A DNA stretch of 64,000 nt, from positions 62,001 to 126,000 of the forward strand of contig CP051238.1 in assembly GCA_017794925.1 (NCBI GenBank). Direction: 5' to 3'. Each line of letters starts with the position of its first letter. Within the stretch, counting starts at the first letter, position 1. The translations under genes and the position numbers were made by a program. Below, piece by piece: positions 36,680-47,247 of the stretch. A model generated the notes under the pieces. That model ran no database searches. It worked only from the letters and a program-made list of their open reading frames with translations, and was not told the origin of the DNA. The stretch is from Aestuariibacter sp. (lineage in GTDB: Bacteria > Pseudomonadota > Gammaproteobacteria > Enterobacterales > Alteromonadaceae).

Positions 36680-38884
36680 ATGAAAAAAGCTTTAATACTT
36701 GGAGCCCTTATGCTCAATCATACGGTAATGGCTGACACGTTAACCATTGAACGTATTTATGAATCCCCATCGCTCGCAGGCAGTTCGCCACGCAGCCTTA
36801 AGGTAGCCCCTGACGGCAAACGCGTCACCTACCTGCAGGGCAAACAGTCTGACTACGAACGCCTGGACCTGTGGGAATATAACATTGCGTCAGGCGAATC
36901 GCGCCTGCTATTCGACTCTGACGAGCTGTCGTCGGGAGAAGAAACCCTGTCAGATGAAGAAAAGGCCCGCCGTGAGCGGATGCGACTGTCCGGCACCGGG
37001 ATCGTCAGTTATCAGTGGTCGGCCGACGGCACCGCTTTGCTGTTCCCAATGGGCGGCGATGTGTTCTACCACAAACTCGGCGAGTCAGGTGCAAAACAGC
37101 TGCTGAATACCGACGCATTCGAGACCGACATCAAGCTCTCGCCAAAAGGAAACTACATCTCCTTTATTCGCGATCAGAACTTGTATGTGAAGCATATTGC
37201 CAGTGGCGAAGAAAGCGCCATTACCACCAACGGTGGCGGCAATCTGAAGTACGGCATGGCTGAATTTGTAGCGCAGGAAGAAATGGGCCGCATGACCGGC
37301 TACTGGTGGTCACCTGACGAGCAGTACATCGCCTTTACGGAAGTAGATGAAACGCCGGTAGACATCATTACCCGTTCGGAAATCTACGCCGATGAAATCA
37401 AGATGATTGAGCAAAAGTACCCCTCTGCTGGTACGCCCAACGTCAAAATCCGCCTGGCTATCCAGCACCTGAAAACCCAGCAACGTAACTGGGTTGACTT
37501 AGGTAAAGACGAAGACATTTATCTGGCGCGCGGCAAGTGGATGCCAGACAGTGAACACTTTACCTATCAATGGCAGAACCGTACGCAGCAAGAATTAGAA
37601 CTGCGCAGCGTTAATGTGAAAGCTCACTCGCAGGAAGTGTTACTTAGCGAGTCATCCAACACCTGGGTGAACCTGCATGACGACTTTACCTTTATCAACC
37701 AGGGCAAGCAGTTTATCTGGGCGTCAGAGCGCGATGGTTTTAAACACCTGTATCTGTTTAACAGCGACGGTACGCTGGTGCGTCAGTTGACCAAAGGTAA
37801 GTGGGTGGTTGATCAGCTCGAAGCCGTCGATGAAAAAGCAGGAAAAGTGTATTTCACCGGCCGCAAGGACACGCCTCTTGAAAGTCATCTATACAGCGTC
37901 AATCTGAAAGGCGGAGACGTTAGCAAACTGACTGCACGTGAAGGCTATCACCACATTACCTTTAGTGGCGATGCTTCCATTTATATTGATATGTCATCCA
38001 CAGCCAACACGCCCTTCCAGGTCAGCCTGCATCAAGCATCGGGCAAGCAAATTACCTGGCTGGAAGAAAATAAACTGGATGCCAACCACCCGCTGACACC
38101 TTATGTAAAAGATTGGATTAAGCCAGAGTTTGGCACTATTACCAACGATGAAGGCATCGAACTTTACTACCGCTTATACAAGCCAGCCAAGCTGGAAGGC
38201 AAGCACCCTGTTATTGTTTACCTGTACGGTGGTCCACATGCCCAGGTCGTCAACAACCAGTGGGGCGGCAACCGCGGCTTGCTTATGCAACATTGGGTAA
38301 GCAAAGGCTATGTGGTATTCAGTATTGATAACCGTGGCTCAAACTACCGCGGCAAAGCGTTTGAAGAGCCAATCTACAAAGCCATGGGTAGCGTTGAGGT
38401 AGATGATCAGGTCACCGGCGTGAAGTTTTTGCATACCCTGCCCTACGTAGACAAAGAACGTATTGGCGTTTACGGCCACAGCTACGGTGGCTACATGACA
38501 CTGATGAGCATGTTCAAAGCGGGCGATTACTTCAAAGCCGGCGTGTCAGGTGCACCTGTTACGACCTGGCGTTTGTATGACACCCACTATACCGAGCGTT
38601 ACATGGGTAACCCGAATACGGATAGCGACGTCTACGACGCCTCATCGGTATTCCCTTACGCCCAGGATCTGAAAGGCCCACTGCTGATTTATCACGGAAT
38701 GGCCGATGACAACGTGTTGTTTACCCACAGTACCAAGCTGTACAAACACCTGCAGGATATGGGTAAGCCGTTCGAAGTCATGGATTACCCCGGTAAAAAA
38801 CACAGTATCCGCGGAAAACAAACCGGTATTCACTTATACCACACCATCACTAACTTTTTTGATCGTCACTTCGGCGTGAAATAA
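36680..38884 (+). CDS. S9 family dipeptidyl peptidase IV-like protease
   Basis: This 734-residue secreted enzyme is of the prolyl oligopeptidase S9 family, close to dipeptidyl peptidase IV, which removes X-Pro dipeptides. After a signal peptide (ending VMADTLT) comes a beta-propeller with a conserved EEMGR segment (AQEEMGRMTGYWWSPD), typical of DPP-IV. The hydrolase domain has Ser601 in GHSYGGYM, the acid in MADDNV (Asp676 or Asp677) and His708 in GKKHSIRG. ATG 36680 begins the signal peptide; an in-frame ATG-like start at 36644 overlaps the region just after the repeat element. Confidence 0.92.
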   Translation: MKKALILGALMLNHTVMADTLTIERIYESPSLAGSSPRSLKVAPDGKRVTYLQGKQSDYERLDLWEYNIASGESRLLFDSDELSSGEETLSDEEKARRERMRLSGTGIVSYQWSADGTALLFPMGGDVFYHKLGESGAKQLLNTDAFETDIKLSPKGNYISFIRDQNLYVKHIASGEESAITTNGGGNLKYGMAEFVAQEEMGRMTGYWWSPDEQYIAFTEVDETPVDIITRSEIYADEIKMIEQKYPSAGTPNVKIRLAIQHLKTQQRNWVDLGKDEDIYLARGKWMPDSEHFTYQWQNRTQQELELRSVNVKAHSQEVLLSESSNTWVNLHDDFTFINQGKQFIWASERDGFKHLYLFNSDGTLVRQLTKGKWVVDQLEAVDEKAGKVYFTGRKDTPLESHLYSVNLKGGDVSKLTAREGYHHITFSGDASIYIDMSSTANTPFQVSLHQASGKQITWLEENKLDANHPLTPYVKDWIKPEFGTITNDEGIELYYRLYKPAKLEGKHPVIVYLYGGPHAQVVNNQWGGNRGLLMQHWVSKGYVVFSIDNRGSNYRGKAFEEPIYKAMGSVEVDDQVTGVKFLHTLPYVDKERIGVYGHSYGGYMTLMSMFKAGDYFKAGVSGAPVTTWRLYDTHYTERYMGNPNTDSDVYDASSVFPYAQDLKGPLLIYHGMADDNVLFTHSTKLYKHLQDMGKPFEVMDYPGKKHSIRGKQTGIHLYHTITNFFDRHFGVK

Positions 38885-38902
38885 GCTCTAACAAAATGCT
38901 TT

Positions 38903-38938
38903 GCGTGACAGGGACTTCCTGTCGCGCAATTATTTTTG
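38903..38938 (+). terminator. Terminator after the S9 peptidase
   Basis: GCGTGACAGG pairs with CCTGTCGCGC around a five-base loop, with a T-rich run TTATTTTT soon after. Confidence 0.75.
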
Positions 38939-39105
38939 ATCCCTAATAACGAATGTAATTCCATACCTATTATTTACTTCTTCTTATTGCCAATCTGATT
39001 TTTATTGCATAGCTTCAATAGGGGGTTACCCCAACATATGCATATATCAATTAGACCGAATTAAATTCGGCAATCAAATCAAATACACAAGTGAAGAAGT
39101 ATAAA

Positions 39106-40950
39106 ATGATAAAAATTACCCTAAGACCGACCATGGCAGCCGTGTTGCTGGCCATGAGTGCTTCAGCTGTTGCAGCAAACGACAGATACATTATTCAGGT
39201 AGACAACCCATCAAAAGGCGTTGTTAAAGCCCTAACCAAACAACTCGGCGGACAAGTTCACGTTGATGCAGACGGCTTCATTGCAGCGACCTTTTCTGGT
39301 AAATCACTGGATGAAGTCAAAGGCCTGCTGAACAATCCTCACGTAAAGCTGGTAGAAGAAGATGCGTTGCGTTCCGCTATGGCGCTATTCAACGATGACG
39401 CTGGCAGCCCGATGCAAACCCAAATCACCCCTTATGCAGTGTATCAGGCTCAGGCGGATCAGGTTGCCTTTAACGCCAGTGCCGGCATGAAAGTGTGTGT
39501 GATCGACTCGGGTTTAGACAGCACCAACCCTGATTTTGACTGGGGGAATATTACCGGCGACAACGACCCGGGTACGGGTAACTGGTTTAACGCAGGTGGT
39601 GAGCACGGTACGCACGTAGCGGGCACCATTGGTGCTGCAGACAACAGCTACGGTGTTGTTGGTATGGCGCCGGGCGTCGACATGCATATCATCAAGGTAT
39701 TCAACGCAGAAGGTTGGGGTTATTCCTCTGATCTGGCCCAGGCAGCACAATTGTGTGGACAGGCCGGTGCAAACATCATCAACATGAGTCTGGGTGGGGG
39801 GGCTGCAAACAACACCGAAGAAAACGCGTTTAAAGATTTCACTGCCGCGGGTGGTTTAGTGGTTGCCGCAGCGGGTAACGATGGTAACTCTTCACGTATG
39901 TACCCTGCTGGTTACTCGTCTGTCATGATGATTGGTGCCAACGATGGGAATAACGCCATCGCTGATTTCTCTCAATATCCAAGTTGTACAACAGGTCGAG
40001 GAAAGCGCACGACAACCGACGAAACAATTTGTGTTGAAGTCACCGCAGGCGGTGTAGATACCCTTTCAACAGTCCCCGCGGGCACAGCAGTACTGTCTGG
40101 TCTGAGCATGGATGGCGCTGGCTTCGCCTCCAGCGCGATGGAAAACACCGGCAGTGCCAGTGGTCAAACGTTCTTTATGGGCACGGCTGAAAGCATCGAT
40201 GCAGGCGCAGCGGGTAAAGTATGCGTTATAGACCGCGGTGTTATCTCGTTCCACGACAAAGTCGCAAACTGCGAAGCCTCTGGTGGTGTTGGTGCGATCG
40301 TTATCAACAACGTAGAGGGTATGCTGTACGGTACATTAGGTGACCCGAACAGCACCTCAATTCCCGCAGTAGGTGCAGCATTGGAAGACCGCTCCGCCAT
40401 TCTGGCGGCCGGCACGGCTGACATTACGGTTGGCGCTAGTGATTATGGCTATCTAAGCGGAACGTCCATGGCGACGCCTGCCGTTTCAGGTGTTGCTGCA
40501 CTGGTATGGTCAAATCATGAGACCTGTACAGGTACTGAAATTCGCGACGCCTTAAAAGCCACAGCGATGGATGCTGGTGCAGCTGGCAAAGACGTATACT
40601 TCGGTTACGGTATTGTTCAGGCTGCAGCAGCCGATGCATACCTGACAGCCAATGGCTGTGCTGGTGGCAATGGCGGCGGTGGTGATAATGGTGGTGGCGG
40701 TGATACCGGCACAGATCTGACGCTGACGGCTAACGGTTACAAGGTAAAAGGCACACAGCAAGTTGACCTGAGTTGGGTAAACAGCAGTGCAGATATGGAT
40801 ATTTATCGCAATGGCAGCACGATTACTATGGTAAGCGGTACAACCAGCTACACAGACGCCTTGAACGTGAAAGGCGGCGGTGTTTACGATTACCAGGTAT
40901 GTGAGTCAGGTACGTCTACCTGCTCTGCTGTCGTCACGGTTGTGTTCTAA
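39106..40950 (+). CDS. Secreted S8 subtilase with PA domain and C-terminal module
   Basis: This 614-residue secreted protease has a signal peptide (ending SAVAAN), an inhibitor I9-like propeptide, and a subtilisin domain with Asp134 (VIDSGLD), His167 (GEHGTHVAG), the oxyanion Asn258 (AAGNDGN) and Ser454 (SGTSMATP). A protease-associated domain (about 320-440) interrupts the catalytic domain before the serine. After it come a glycine-rich linker and a fibronectin III-like module (DLTLTANGYKVKGTQQVDLSW). It is probably an extracellular protease for protein-derived nutrients. ATG 39106 begins the signal peptide; GTG 39091 is an alternative. Confidence 0.92.
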   Translation: MIKITLRPTMAAVLLAMSASAVAANDRYIIQVDNPSKGVVKALTKQLGGQVHVDADGFIAATFSGKSLDEVKGLLNNPHVKLVEEDALRSAMALFNDDAGSPMQTQITPYAVYQAQADQVAFNASAGMKVCVIDSGLDSTNPDFDWGNITGDNDPGTGNWFNAGGEHGTHVAGTIGAADNSYGVVGMAPGVDMHIIKVFNAEGWGYSSDLAQAAQLCGQAGANIINMSLGGGAANNTEENAFKDFTAAGGLVVAAAGNDGNSSRMYPAGYSSVMMIGANDGNNAIADFSQYPSCTTGRGKRTTTDETICVEVTAGGVDTLSTVPAGTAVLSGLSMDGAGFASSAMENTGSASGQTFFMGTAESIDAGAAGKVCVIDRGVISFHDKVANCEASGGVGAIVINNVEGMLYGTLGDPNSTSIPAVGAALEDRSAILAAGTADITVGASDYGYLSGTSMATPAVSGVAALVWSNHETCTGTEIRDALKATAMDAGAAGKDVYFGYGIVQAAAADAYLTANGCAGGNGGGGDNGGGGDTGTDLTLTANGYKVKGTQQVDLSWVNSSADMDIYRNGSTITMVSGTTSYTDALNVKGGGVYDYQVCESGTSTCSAVVTVVF

Positions 40951-40971
40951 ATCAAACGACACACTGAAACG

Positions 40972-41001
40972 AAAAAGCCCACTATCTGATGTGGGCTTTT
41001 T
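40972..41001. terminator. Bidirectional terminator after the subtilase
   Basis: AAAAAGCCCAC and GTGGGCTTTTT form an 11-bp stem with an eight-base loop and T-runs on both sides. Confidence 0.85.
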
Positions 41002-41022
41002 GCTTTATTGCGCAGGCGAATA

Positions 41023-41397
41023 CTATCCAAACATCGCGTTCGCGAGGGACTTCTGCACACCAATAGCCGTGTCCTTTTTCAATTCAAACTTCATTGCTTC
41101 CGACTGCCCTGATACAAATATGCGCAGCTCTGCGTCCATATCGAAGTGACCTGCCGTTTCAACCTTAAACTGGGTAATCGCTTTATAGGGGACTGAGTGA
41201 TAGTCCACCTTTCTGCCTGTCATCCCTTGTTTATCAATAAACATAAAACGGTGGTTAGTAAAGACAATCAGGTCCCTAACCAGTTTGTAAGCACTTACAA
41301 CAGTTTCAGCATTCCCTAAAATAGGTTGCAATTCTTCCTGTACCTCAGCTACGTCGACTTCACTGGCGTTGCCCATTAATGCATCAAGTAATCCCAT
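41023..41397 (-). CDS. Bacterial PH domain protein
   Basis: This 124-residue protein is made of a single bacterial pleckstrin-homology-like domain (bPH/YvbH type), with the IVFTNHRFMFIDKQGMTGRKVDYHSVPY stretch typical of the family. It has no signal peptide. The role of these small proteins is poorly known. It lies downstream of the GGDEF/EAL gene but 49 bp apart, so joint expression is possible. Confidence 0.8.
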   Translation of the reverse strand: MGLLDALMGNASEVDVAEVQEELQPILGNAETVVSAYKLVRDLIVFTNHRFMFIDKQGMTGRKVDYHSVPYKAITQFKVETAGHFDMDAELRIFVSGQSEAMKFELKKDTAIGVQKSLANAMFG

Positions 41398-41446
41398 GGA
41401 ATCTCCTTACTTGCCAGCCTCACTGTTAACTGGCGGTGACCTAATA

Positions 41447-44329
41447 TTAACTAACCAACTGCAGTGCGTTACAGCGGTTGACCAAAGGTTCAGGATAACC
41501 CAATGCATAGCCTTGTCCATAGTCTATACCCAGATCGACCAGTGCTGAACGGGTCGCATCGTCAACCACAAATTCCGCGATAGTTTGTTTACCCATACTT
41601 TGCGCAATGTTATTGATGGCCTTAACGGTTTCGTAATCTATTTTGTCCCGCACCATGTTGCGTACAAATGAACCGTCGATTTTTACGTAATCGACATCCA
41701 GATTTTTCAGGTAAGTAAACGACGACATGCCGGCGCCAAAATCATCCAAGGCAAAGCGACACCCCAACGCGCGTAATTCATCAATAAACCATTTTGCAGA
41801 AGACAAGTTAGTGACCGCTGAGGTTTCAGTAATTTCAAAACACAATTTCTCGGTGGGGATATTACTGCGCTGAATTTGATGTACTATTTGCTTCAGTAGC
41901 TTTTCATCACTTAATGTAATGCCCGACAGGTTTATTGCAATTTTGTCGAGCTGACGGCAGAAAGCGTTGTTTTGCTGCAGAAATTTCAATGTATTATCTA
42001 CAACCCACCAGTCTATCTTATTCATGATCCCGTGTTGTTCCGCTAAGGGGATGAACACGCCAGGACTAATATACTGACCGTCTTCACCAATGAGTCGCAA
42101 CAACACTTCACCGTGGGTACGCTGCTGGTCATTTTGCAAGTCAAGAATAGGCTGGAAAAATAGTTCAAAGCCATTATTTTCCAACGCCATCTGAAAATGC
42201 TGTAACACCTTACTTTCAACTTGATCCAACGCTTGCTGCTCTTCCGTCGGCGTGTATACGAAGTAGCGATTGCGGCCCATCGACTTAGCCTTATAACACG
42301 CATTGTCTGCAGCCTTAATGAGGTCTGCGGCACTGTAGCCGGGCTGCTGAATATCGATTACACCTATACTCGCCCCTACAAAAAAGACTTTCTCATCGAC
42401 AATAAACCGGTAAGCTGCGATTTGTTGTAGCAACCGGTCAAGCTTGTCGAGTACCTGTTCCAGCGTCAGATTACGGAATATCATGCAAAACTCATCGCCA
42501 CCAATACGGGCTAACAAGTCTTTTTCGCTAACAAACTCCCCAAACAGATTAGCGACTTCCTTCAGCAATCGATCACCAGCAGGGTGACCACAACTGTCAT
42601 TAACCAACTTAAATCGATCCATATCGATAAAACACATGACCGCACTCGCTTCACCCGCGTTGACTTTTTTAATTAGCTTGGTGAGATAGTGGTCGAATGC
42701 ATAGCGGTTCATCAACCCTGTCAGCTGATCATGGCTCGCCTGATAGCGCACCTCTTCCTGCAGCGCGAACTCTTCGGTCACATCTCTGGCGATACCTTCG
42801 ATGGCAATGAGTTTGCCACGTTCGTCAAATACCCCCGTGTCGGCAAATTCAATGACCTTTGTTTCGCCGCGCTCTGCTCGTATTTTTAACCGGTAAGGCT
42901 GAGGATTCTGCCCAGCTTGAATCGACATTGCGATCTTTCTGAAATCCGGCTGTGACTCAATCATAATACGCCGCTGTGCCGCACAGAATTGCTCAGCATT
43001 GATCCCTAATATAGAACGCACCCCATGACTCACATATACAAACGATTGTTCAAGAGTTTTGGTATACACAAAATGGCGGTACAAACCGTCTATCAAACGG
43101 CGGTACTTTTCTTCGCTTTTCAACAACGCTCGCTGGGCGTTAAACCGTTCTGTTACATCCCGCAAGGTAATGGCAATATCCCTGCCTGCCCGCACTATTT
43201 GCACCTTGAGCCACTGCGGTTTAATCAGGCGGCTTTTAATTTCGATGTAATCGTCAAATGGCGCATCGGTTTGCACGACGTCTTCTATGCGGTGCACAAT
43301 ATGATCCTGCTTAAAGGTTTTTAGCTGTGCAGACAGTGGCTTATCCTTTAACAGGCACACATCTCCCTGAAAGATTTGATTCGCAATCTTATTGGCTTCT
43401 ACCAAATAGTATTCGCTGCCTTCTTTTTTATAAATCAGTAAAGCATCCAGTGCAGCTTCGCTGGCCGTCTTATAACGCAGTTGGCTTTGGTCGAGGTTCA
43501 TTGCACTTTTGAGCAATTTATACAGTACAACCGTGGCGAGTAGCGACATTACTAACCCCACCACGGAGACCAATAACCCGCCACTAAAGACTGGCGCGGG
43601 TAAAGCCAGCTGTAACTGCCATTGTCTGCCCAAAACGTCGAAGAGCGCACTTTGAACAGGAAACGTAGTCACATCTGCTGGCGCATTAGTACCAACGGTC
43701 ATCGCATCAAATGTCGAATCAGTAACTAAAAAGTGATAATGCTGTTCTACCAGTTGCCCATTGGACATTCCCAGCCATGCCTGCAAGTCGAACGTTGCCA
43801 GAACATACCCTAAATGCGGCTCCTGGGGACTGATCAATCGACCATACAACAAAAACTGCTCGCTACTATCATTACTAACCAACTTACTGAAATACTGCTC
43901 GCCATTTGCATGATTCAGAAAGCCAGGCAAGTAAAGCGGCTGCGCAATAACATCATCCTGCCAGTATGATGCTGAGGAATAACGGGGCCGAACTAACCAC
44001 TGCACAATGCCATGACTATCAATAAACATCAGGCTACTGTAGCCACGCTGAATACCAAGCAAAGTAATAGCCTGCACATTAAACCAATCCAGGTAGTTGG
44101 GCTCCTGGGTTGGCCAGTTTTGGGTAAGTGACTCTAACGCCTGATGTCGCTCTGCTGCCATGGTTTGCAAATTTGCCACTACCTGCACTGACAAGTTTTC
44201 GGCCTTTTTTCGCTCGACCGCTAACTCCTGCTCCTGTAAATAAGCACCAACACTCACAAAGAAAACGGTGAGTAATGCAAATAAAATGATGGGAGTAAAA
44301 TAAATCCGTTTTTGGGCTTGTTGCGACAT
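41447..44329 (-). CDS. Membrane GGDEF-EAL protein with PAS domains
   Basis: This 960-residue protein probably controls cyclic di-GMP. One N-terminal helix and a second near residues 255-275 bracket a periplasmic sensor region; PAS-type domains follow (DGLYRHFVYTKTLEQSFVYVSHGV and the linked PAC segment). The diguanylate cyclase motif GGDEF is intact near residue 610. The phosphodiesterase signature is EVL rather than EAL (GEVLLRL, near 739), a change also seen in active enzymes; downstream FEITET, DDFGAGMSS and KIDGSFV are kept. Both activities may therefore be present. Confidence 0.9.
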   Translation of the reverse strand: MSQQAQKRIYFTPIILFALLTVFFVSVGAYLQEQELAVERKKAENLSVQVVANLQTMAAERHQALESLTQNWPTQEPNYLDWFNVQAITLLGIQRGYSSLMFIDSHGIVQWLVRPRYSSASYWQDDVIAQPLYLPGFLNHANGEQYFSKLVSNDSSEQFLLYGRLISPQEPHLGYVLATFDLQAWLGMSNGQLVEQHYHFLVTDSTFDAMTVGTNAPADVTTFPVQSALFDVLGRQWQLQLALPAPVFSGGLLVSVVGLVMSLLATVVLYKLLKSAMNLDQSQLRYKTASEAALDALLIYKKEGSEYYLVEANKIANQIFQGDVCLLKDKPLSAQLKTFKQDHIVHRIEDVVQTDAPFDDYIEIKSRLIKPQWLKVQIVRAGRDIAITLRDVTERFNAQRALLKSEEKYRRLIDGLYRHFVYTKTLEQSFVYVSHGVRSILGINAEQFCAAQRRIMIESQPDFRKIAMSIQAGQNPQPYRLKIRAERGETKVIEFADTGVFDERGKLIAIEGIARDVTEEFALQEEVRYQASHDQLTGLMNRYAFDHYLTKLIKKVNAGEASAVMCFIDMDRFKLVNDSCGHPAGDRLLKEVANLFGEFVSEKDLLARIGGDEFCMIFRNLTLEQVLDKLDRLLQQIAAYRFIVDEKVFFVGASIGVIDIQQPGYSAADLIKAADNACYKAKSMGRNRYFVYTPTEEQQALDQVESKVLQHFQMALENNGFELFFQPILDLQNDQQRTHGEVLLRLIGEDGQYISPGVFIPLAEQHGIMNKIDWWVVDNTLKFLQQNNAFCRQLDKIAINLSGITLSDEKLLKQIVHQIQRSNIPTEKLCFEITETSAVTNLSSAKWFIDELRALGCRFALDDFGAGMSSFTYLKNLDVDYVKIDGSFVRNMVRDKIDYETVKAINNIAQSMGKQTIAEFVVDDATRSALVDLGIDYGQGYALGYPEPLVNRCNALQLVS

Positions 44330-44520
44330 AGTTAATCAACACTCAGAAACCGTGCAGTTGCCGACAATACCTGAGGTTTATGAAGGTAACATGACGCAGG
44401 ATAAACGGTTTACAACTGCCATTTGTCGTTTTCTGAGTAAAGCTCGCCTTTGCCATGCAGCAGTGACACAATGGCCGTTGTACTATTTTCGTTTTATGCG
44501 ATACATCGAAAGGAAACTCT

Positions 44521-45525
44521 GTGACGCAAGACTATACCGGCACCACTTATCAGGACGTACACGATGCGTCACTTCGGCTGATAGGCAAGGTACAACGCAC
44601 TCCGATTTTAGAATCGTCTTTATTGAATCGCTGGCTGGGGCACAGAGTGCTTTTTAAAGCAGAATGCTTGCAACCCACCGGTGCATTTAAATTGCGTGGT
44701 GCGACGAATTTTATTTCCGCCTTGCAAGCATCTGGCAATATCCCAAAACACATCGTCGCGAACAGTTCAGGCAACCATGCACAGGCAGTTGCTTATGCAG
44801 CCTCACAAGCAGGTATTCCGGTTACGATTTATGCTACAGAAACCATTTCACCGGTAAAGGCCGCGGCGACTCAGGCCTATGGCGCAGAACTTAAACTGTA
44901 TCCAACCCGTGTTGAAGCTGACCGGGCTGTCGCCGATGCAGCAGAAGCCGACGGAACAGTCTGGATCCCGCCCTTCAATCATCCATTGATCATCGCGGGT
45001 CAGGGTACTGCGGCTATGGAAGCCCTGCAGGACCACCCTGAAGTCAATGCGATTTTTGCCCCCTGTGGCGGAGGAGGTTTACTCAGCGGCACATTACTGG
45101 CGGCCAGAGAACTGGCACCTGAAGCCTTAGTTATTGGATCGGAACCACAAGTAGCTAACGACGCGTCCCGCTCATTACAATCCGGGCAAATCGAATCGCT
45201 GTCAGGTCCGGTCAATACGCTGGCTGATGGCGCAGCGACACCTTCAGTAGGTGAGTTTACGTTTCCGATTTTGCAGGAGTTAGACGACTTCTACGAAGTC
45301 AACGAACAACAAATTGCTTACTGGACTCAGTGGCTACAGCACCTGTTAAAGATTCACGTAGAACCCACCAGCGCAATGAGCATGGCCGCGGTGGCTGCCT
45401 GGGCGGTAAACACACCGCCGGGACAAACTGCAATGGTACTGCTTACTGGCGGAAACATTAGCCAGGCAACGATGGCGAGTATCTGGCAAACCGACTACTT
45501 ATTACAACCACCCACAATAACCTGA
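44521..45525 (+). CDS. Threonine/serine dehydratase-type PLP enzyme
   Basis: This 334-residue protein is a fold-type II pyridoxal phosphate enzyme like catabolic threonine or serine dehydratase, which forms a 2-oxo acid and ammonia. The PLP lysine lies in GAFKLRGATN, the substrate loop is SSGNHAQA, and the phosphate loop is PCGGGGLLSG. There is no C-terminal ACT regulatory domain. It starts at GTG with AAAGGAAA before it. The next gene, an amidohydrolase, starts ten bases after its stop, so they may be co-transcribed. Serine racemase is an alternative. Confidence 0.88.
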   Translation: MTQDYTGTTYQDVHDASLRLIGKVQRTPILESSLLNRWLGHRVLFKAECLQPTGAFKLRGATNFISALQASGNIPKHIVANSSGNHAQAVAYAASQAGIPVTIYATETISPVKAAATQAYGAELKLYPTRVEADRAVADAAEADGTVWIPPFNHPLIIAGQGTAAMEALQDHPEVNAIFAPCGGGGLLSGTLLAARELAPEALVIGSEPQVANDASRSLQSGQIESLSGPVNTLADGAATPSVGEFTFPILQELDDFYEVNEQQIAYWTQWLQHLLKIHVEPTSAMSMAAVAAWAVNTPPGQTAMVLLTGGNISQATMASIWQTDYLLQPPTIT

Positions 45526-45535
45526 GAACCTAACG

Positions 45536-47191
45536 ATGCGCAGATTAGTGTCAGCTACCCTACTCGTTTTATGCACCACTGTTATGAGCGTGGCATCAGC
45601 CAGTACCCTCATCGACAATGTACGCGGTTATACGCTCAATGAAAAAGGCGAACTCATTCGTTTTAAACGCATTTTAGTTAATCACGGTAAAGTCATCAGT
45701 CTTGACCCTGCCTCAGTACCCAACAAAGCTGACGTCATCAACGCGCATAACGCGGTAATGATGCCCGGCCTGATTGACGCCCATGGCCATTTACTTGGAT
45801 TAGGCGGCAATCTGCTTGAAGTGGATTTACGCGATAGCAAAACCATGAGCGAAGCGGCACAATGGGTTGCTGACTATGCGTTTGCACACATAGATCAGGA
45901 CTGGATTAAAGGCCGGGGATGGAATCAGGAACTGTGGAGCGATCGTTCATTTCCCACTGCAAAAGCACTCGACAACGTCATTTCACAAAAGCCAGTCTGG
46001 CTAAGTCGTGTTGATGGCCATGCCGCCTGGGTGAATACTAAAGCACTGCAACTGGCGGGGATTACCCGTGACACAAAAGACCCGGTAGGCGGCCAGATTT
46101 TGCGGGACCCTCAGGGCAACCCAACCGGTGTACTAATCGATAACGCGATGGACTTAGTCGCCGATGTGATGCCTAGTGAAAGTACCAAACAGTATCAGGC
46201 ACAATTAAATGCTGCTGGTGAGCACTTGTTGTCTGTTGGCATTACCGCTATGCACGACGCCGGCGTCGGTCATCACGTCTATGACTTCTATTTGGCTCGC
46301 GCCGCAGCGCAAACATTACCTGTTCGCATTTATGCCATGTTAAGTGCAACGGATCCCCAGTTGGACGACATGCTGGATACCGGTATGATCCGCAGCGCCG
46401 ATGACTTTCTGTCGATTCGCTCCGTTAAAGCCTACGGCGATGGCGCATTGGGAAGCCGTGGAGCAGCCCTGCTAAAACCCTACAGTGATGCCCCGCATCA
46501 GCACGGTTTGCTGCTAACCCAACCCGAAGACTTCCCGAAGATTTTTCAAAAAGTACTGGGCGCAGGCTTTCAGTTAAACTTCCACGCGATTGGCGATAAA
46601 GCCAACCGCATGGTGCTGGATGAGTTTGAGAAAACCTTTGCCAGTGTCGGCGGCCAGTCACTTAGAAACCGCGTGGAACATGCCCAAGTGATTGACGTAA
46701 ATGACTTGCCACGGTTTGCTCAGTTAAAGGTGCTGCCTTCGATGCAACCGACTCACGCGACCAGTGATATGAACATGGCAGAAGCTCGAATCGGTAAGGC
46801 ACGCATGGCAGGCGCGTATGCCTGGAAAACATTGATCGACAGTGGTATTGCTATGCCGCTCGGTTCTGACTTCCCGGTTGAGCTGGCAAATCCCTTTTAT
46901 GGGTTACATGCCGCAGTCACTCGTCAGGATCGCAATAACCAACCACTGAAAGGCTGGTACCCCGAACAAGCGCTGACGGTAAAGCAAGCGTTCAAGGGCT
47001 TTACCCTGGACGCAGCTTACGCCGCCCATATGGAAGACTCGCTGGGTACACTAACGCCAGGAAAGTGGGCTGATTTCATTCTGGTTGACCAGGACATTTT
47101 CAGCGTTGCCCCACAAGACATATGGAAAACCAAAGTGATGCAAACCTGGTTAGCCGGCGAAAAAGTATTCGACGCAAATCGTCAGAATTAA
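45536..47191 (+). CDS. Exported amidohydrolase, YtcJ-like
   Basis: This 551-residue protein has a signal peptide (ending SVASAS) and the amidohydrolase-3 domain seen in YtcJ-like proteins. The metal-binding HxH is in [10 protein letters not shown], and later metal or catalytic residues lie in [17 protein letters not shown] and PLGSDFPVE. It would act in the periplasm on an amide or cyclic compound, with no defined substrate. It follows the threonine dehydratase gene closely. Confidence 0.85.
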   Translation: MRRLVSATLLVLCTTVMSVASASTLIDNVRGYTLNEKGELIRFKRILVNHGKVISLDPASVPNKADVINAHNAVMMPGLIDAHGHLLGLGGNLLEVDLRDSKTMSEAAQWVADYAFAHIDQDWIKGRGWNQELWSDRSFPTAKALDNVISQKPVWLSRVDGHAAWVNTKALQLAGITRDTKDPVGGQILRDPQGNPTGVLIDNAMDLVADVMPSESTKQYQAQLNAAGEHLLSVGITAMHDAGVGHHVYDFYLARAAAQTLPVRIYAMLSATDPQLDDMLDTGMIRSADDFLSIRSVKAYGDGALGSRGAALLKPYSDAPHQHGLLLTQPEDFPKIFQKVLGAGFQLNFHAIGDKANRMVLDEFEKTFASVGGQSLRNRVEHAQVIDVNDLPRFAQLKVLPSMQPTHATSDMNMAEARIGKARMAGAYAWKTLIDSGIAMPLGSDFPVELANPFYGLHAAVTRQDRNNQPLKGWYPEQALTVKQAFKGFTLDAAYAAHMEDSLGTLTPGKWADFILVDQDIFSVAPQDIWKTKVMQTWLAGEKVFDANRQN

Positions 47192-47247
47192 CTGGAGTCA
47201 TGGCATCGGCTCATGCACAATGCGCTTTTTTCTATGGGAACACAGAC

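Noticed and set aside
44352..44657. 101-codon open frame before the dehydratase gene
   Set aside because: It overlaps the dehydratase gene in another frame and has no recognisable protein features.
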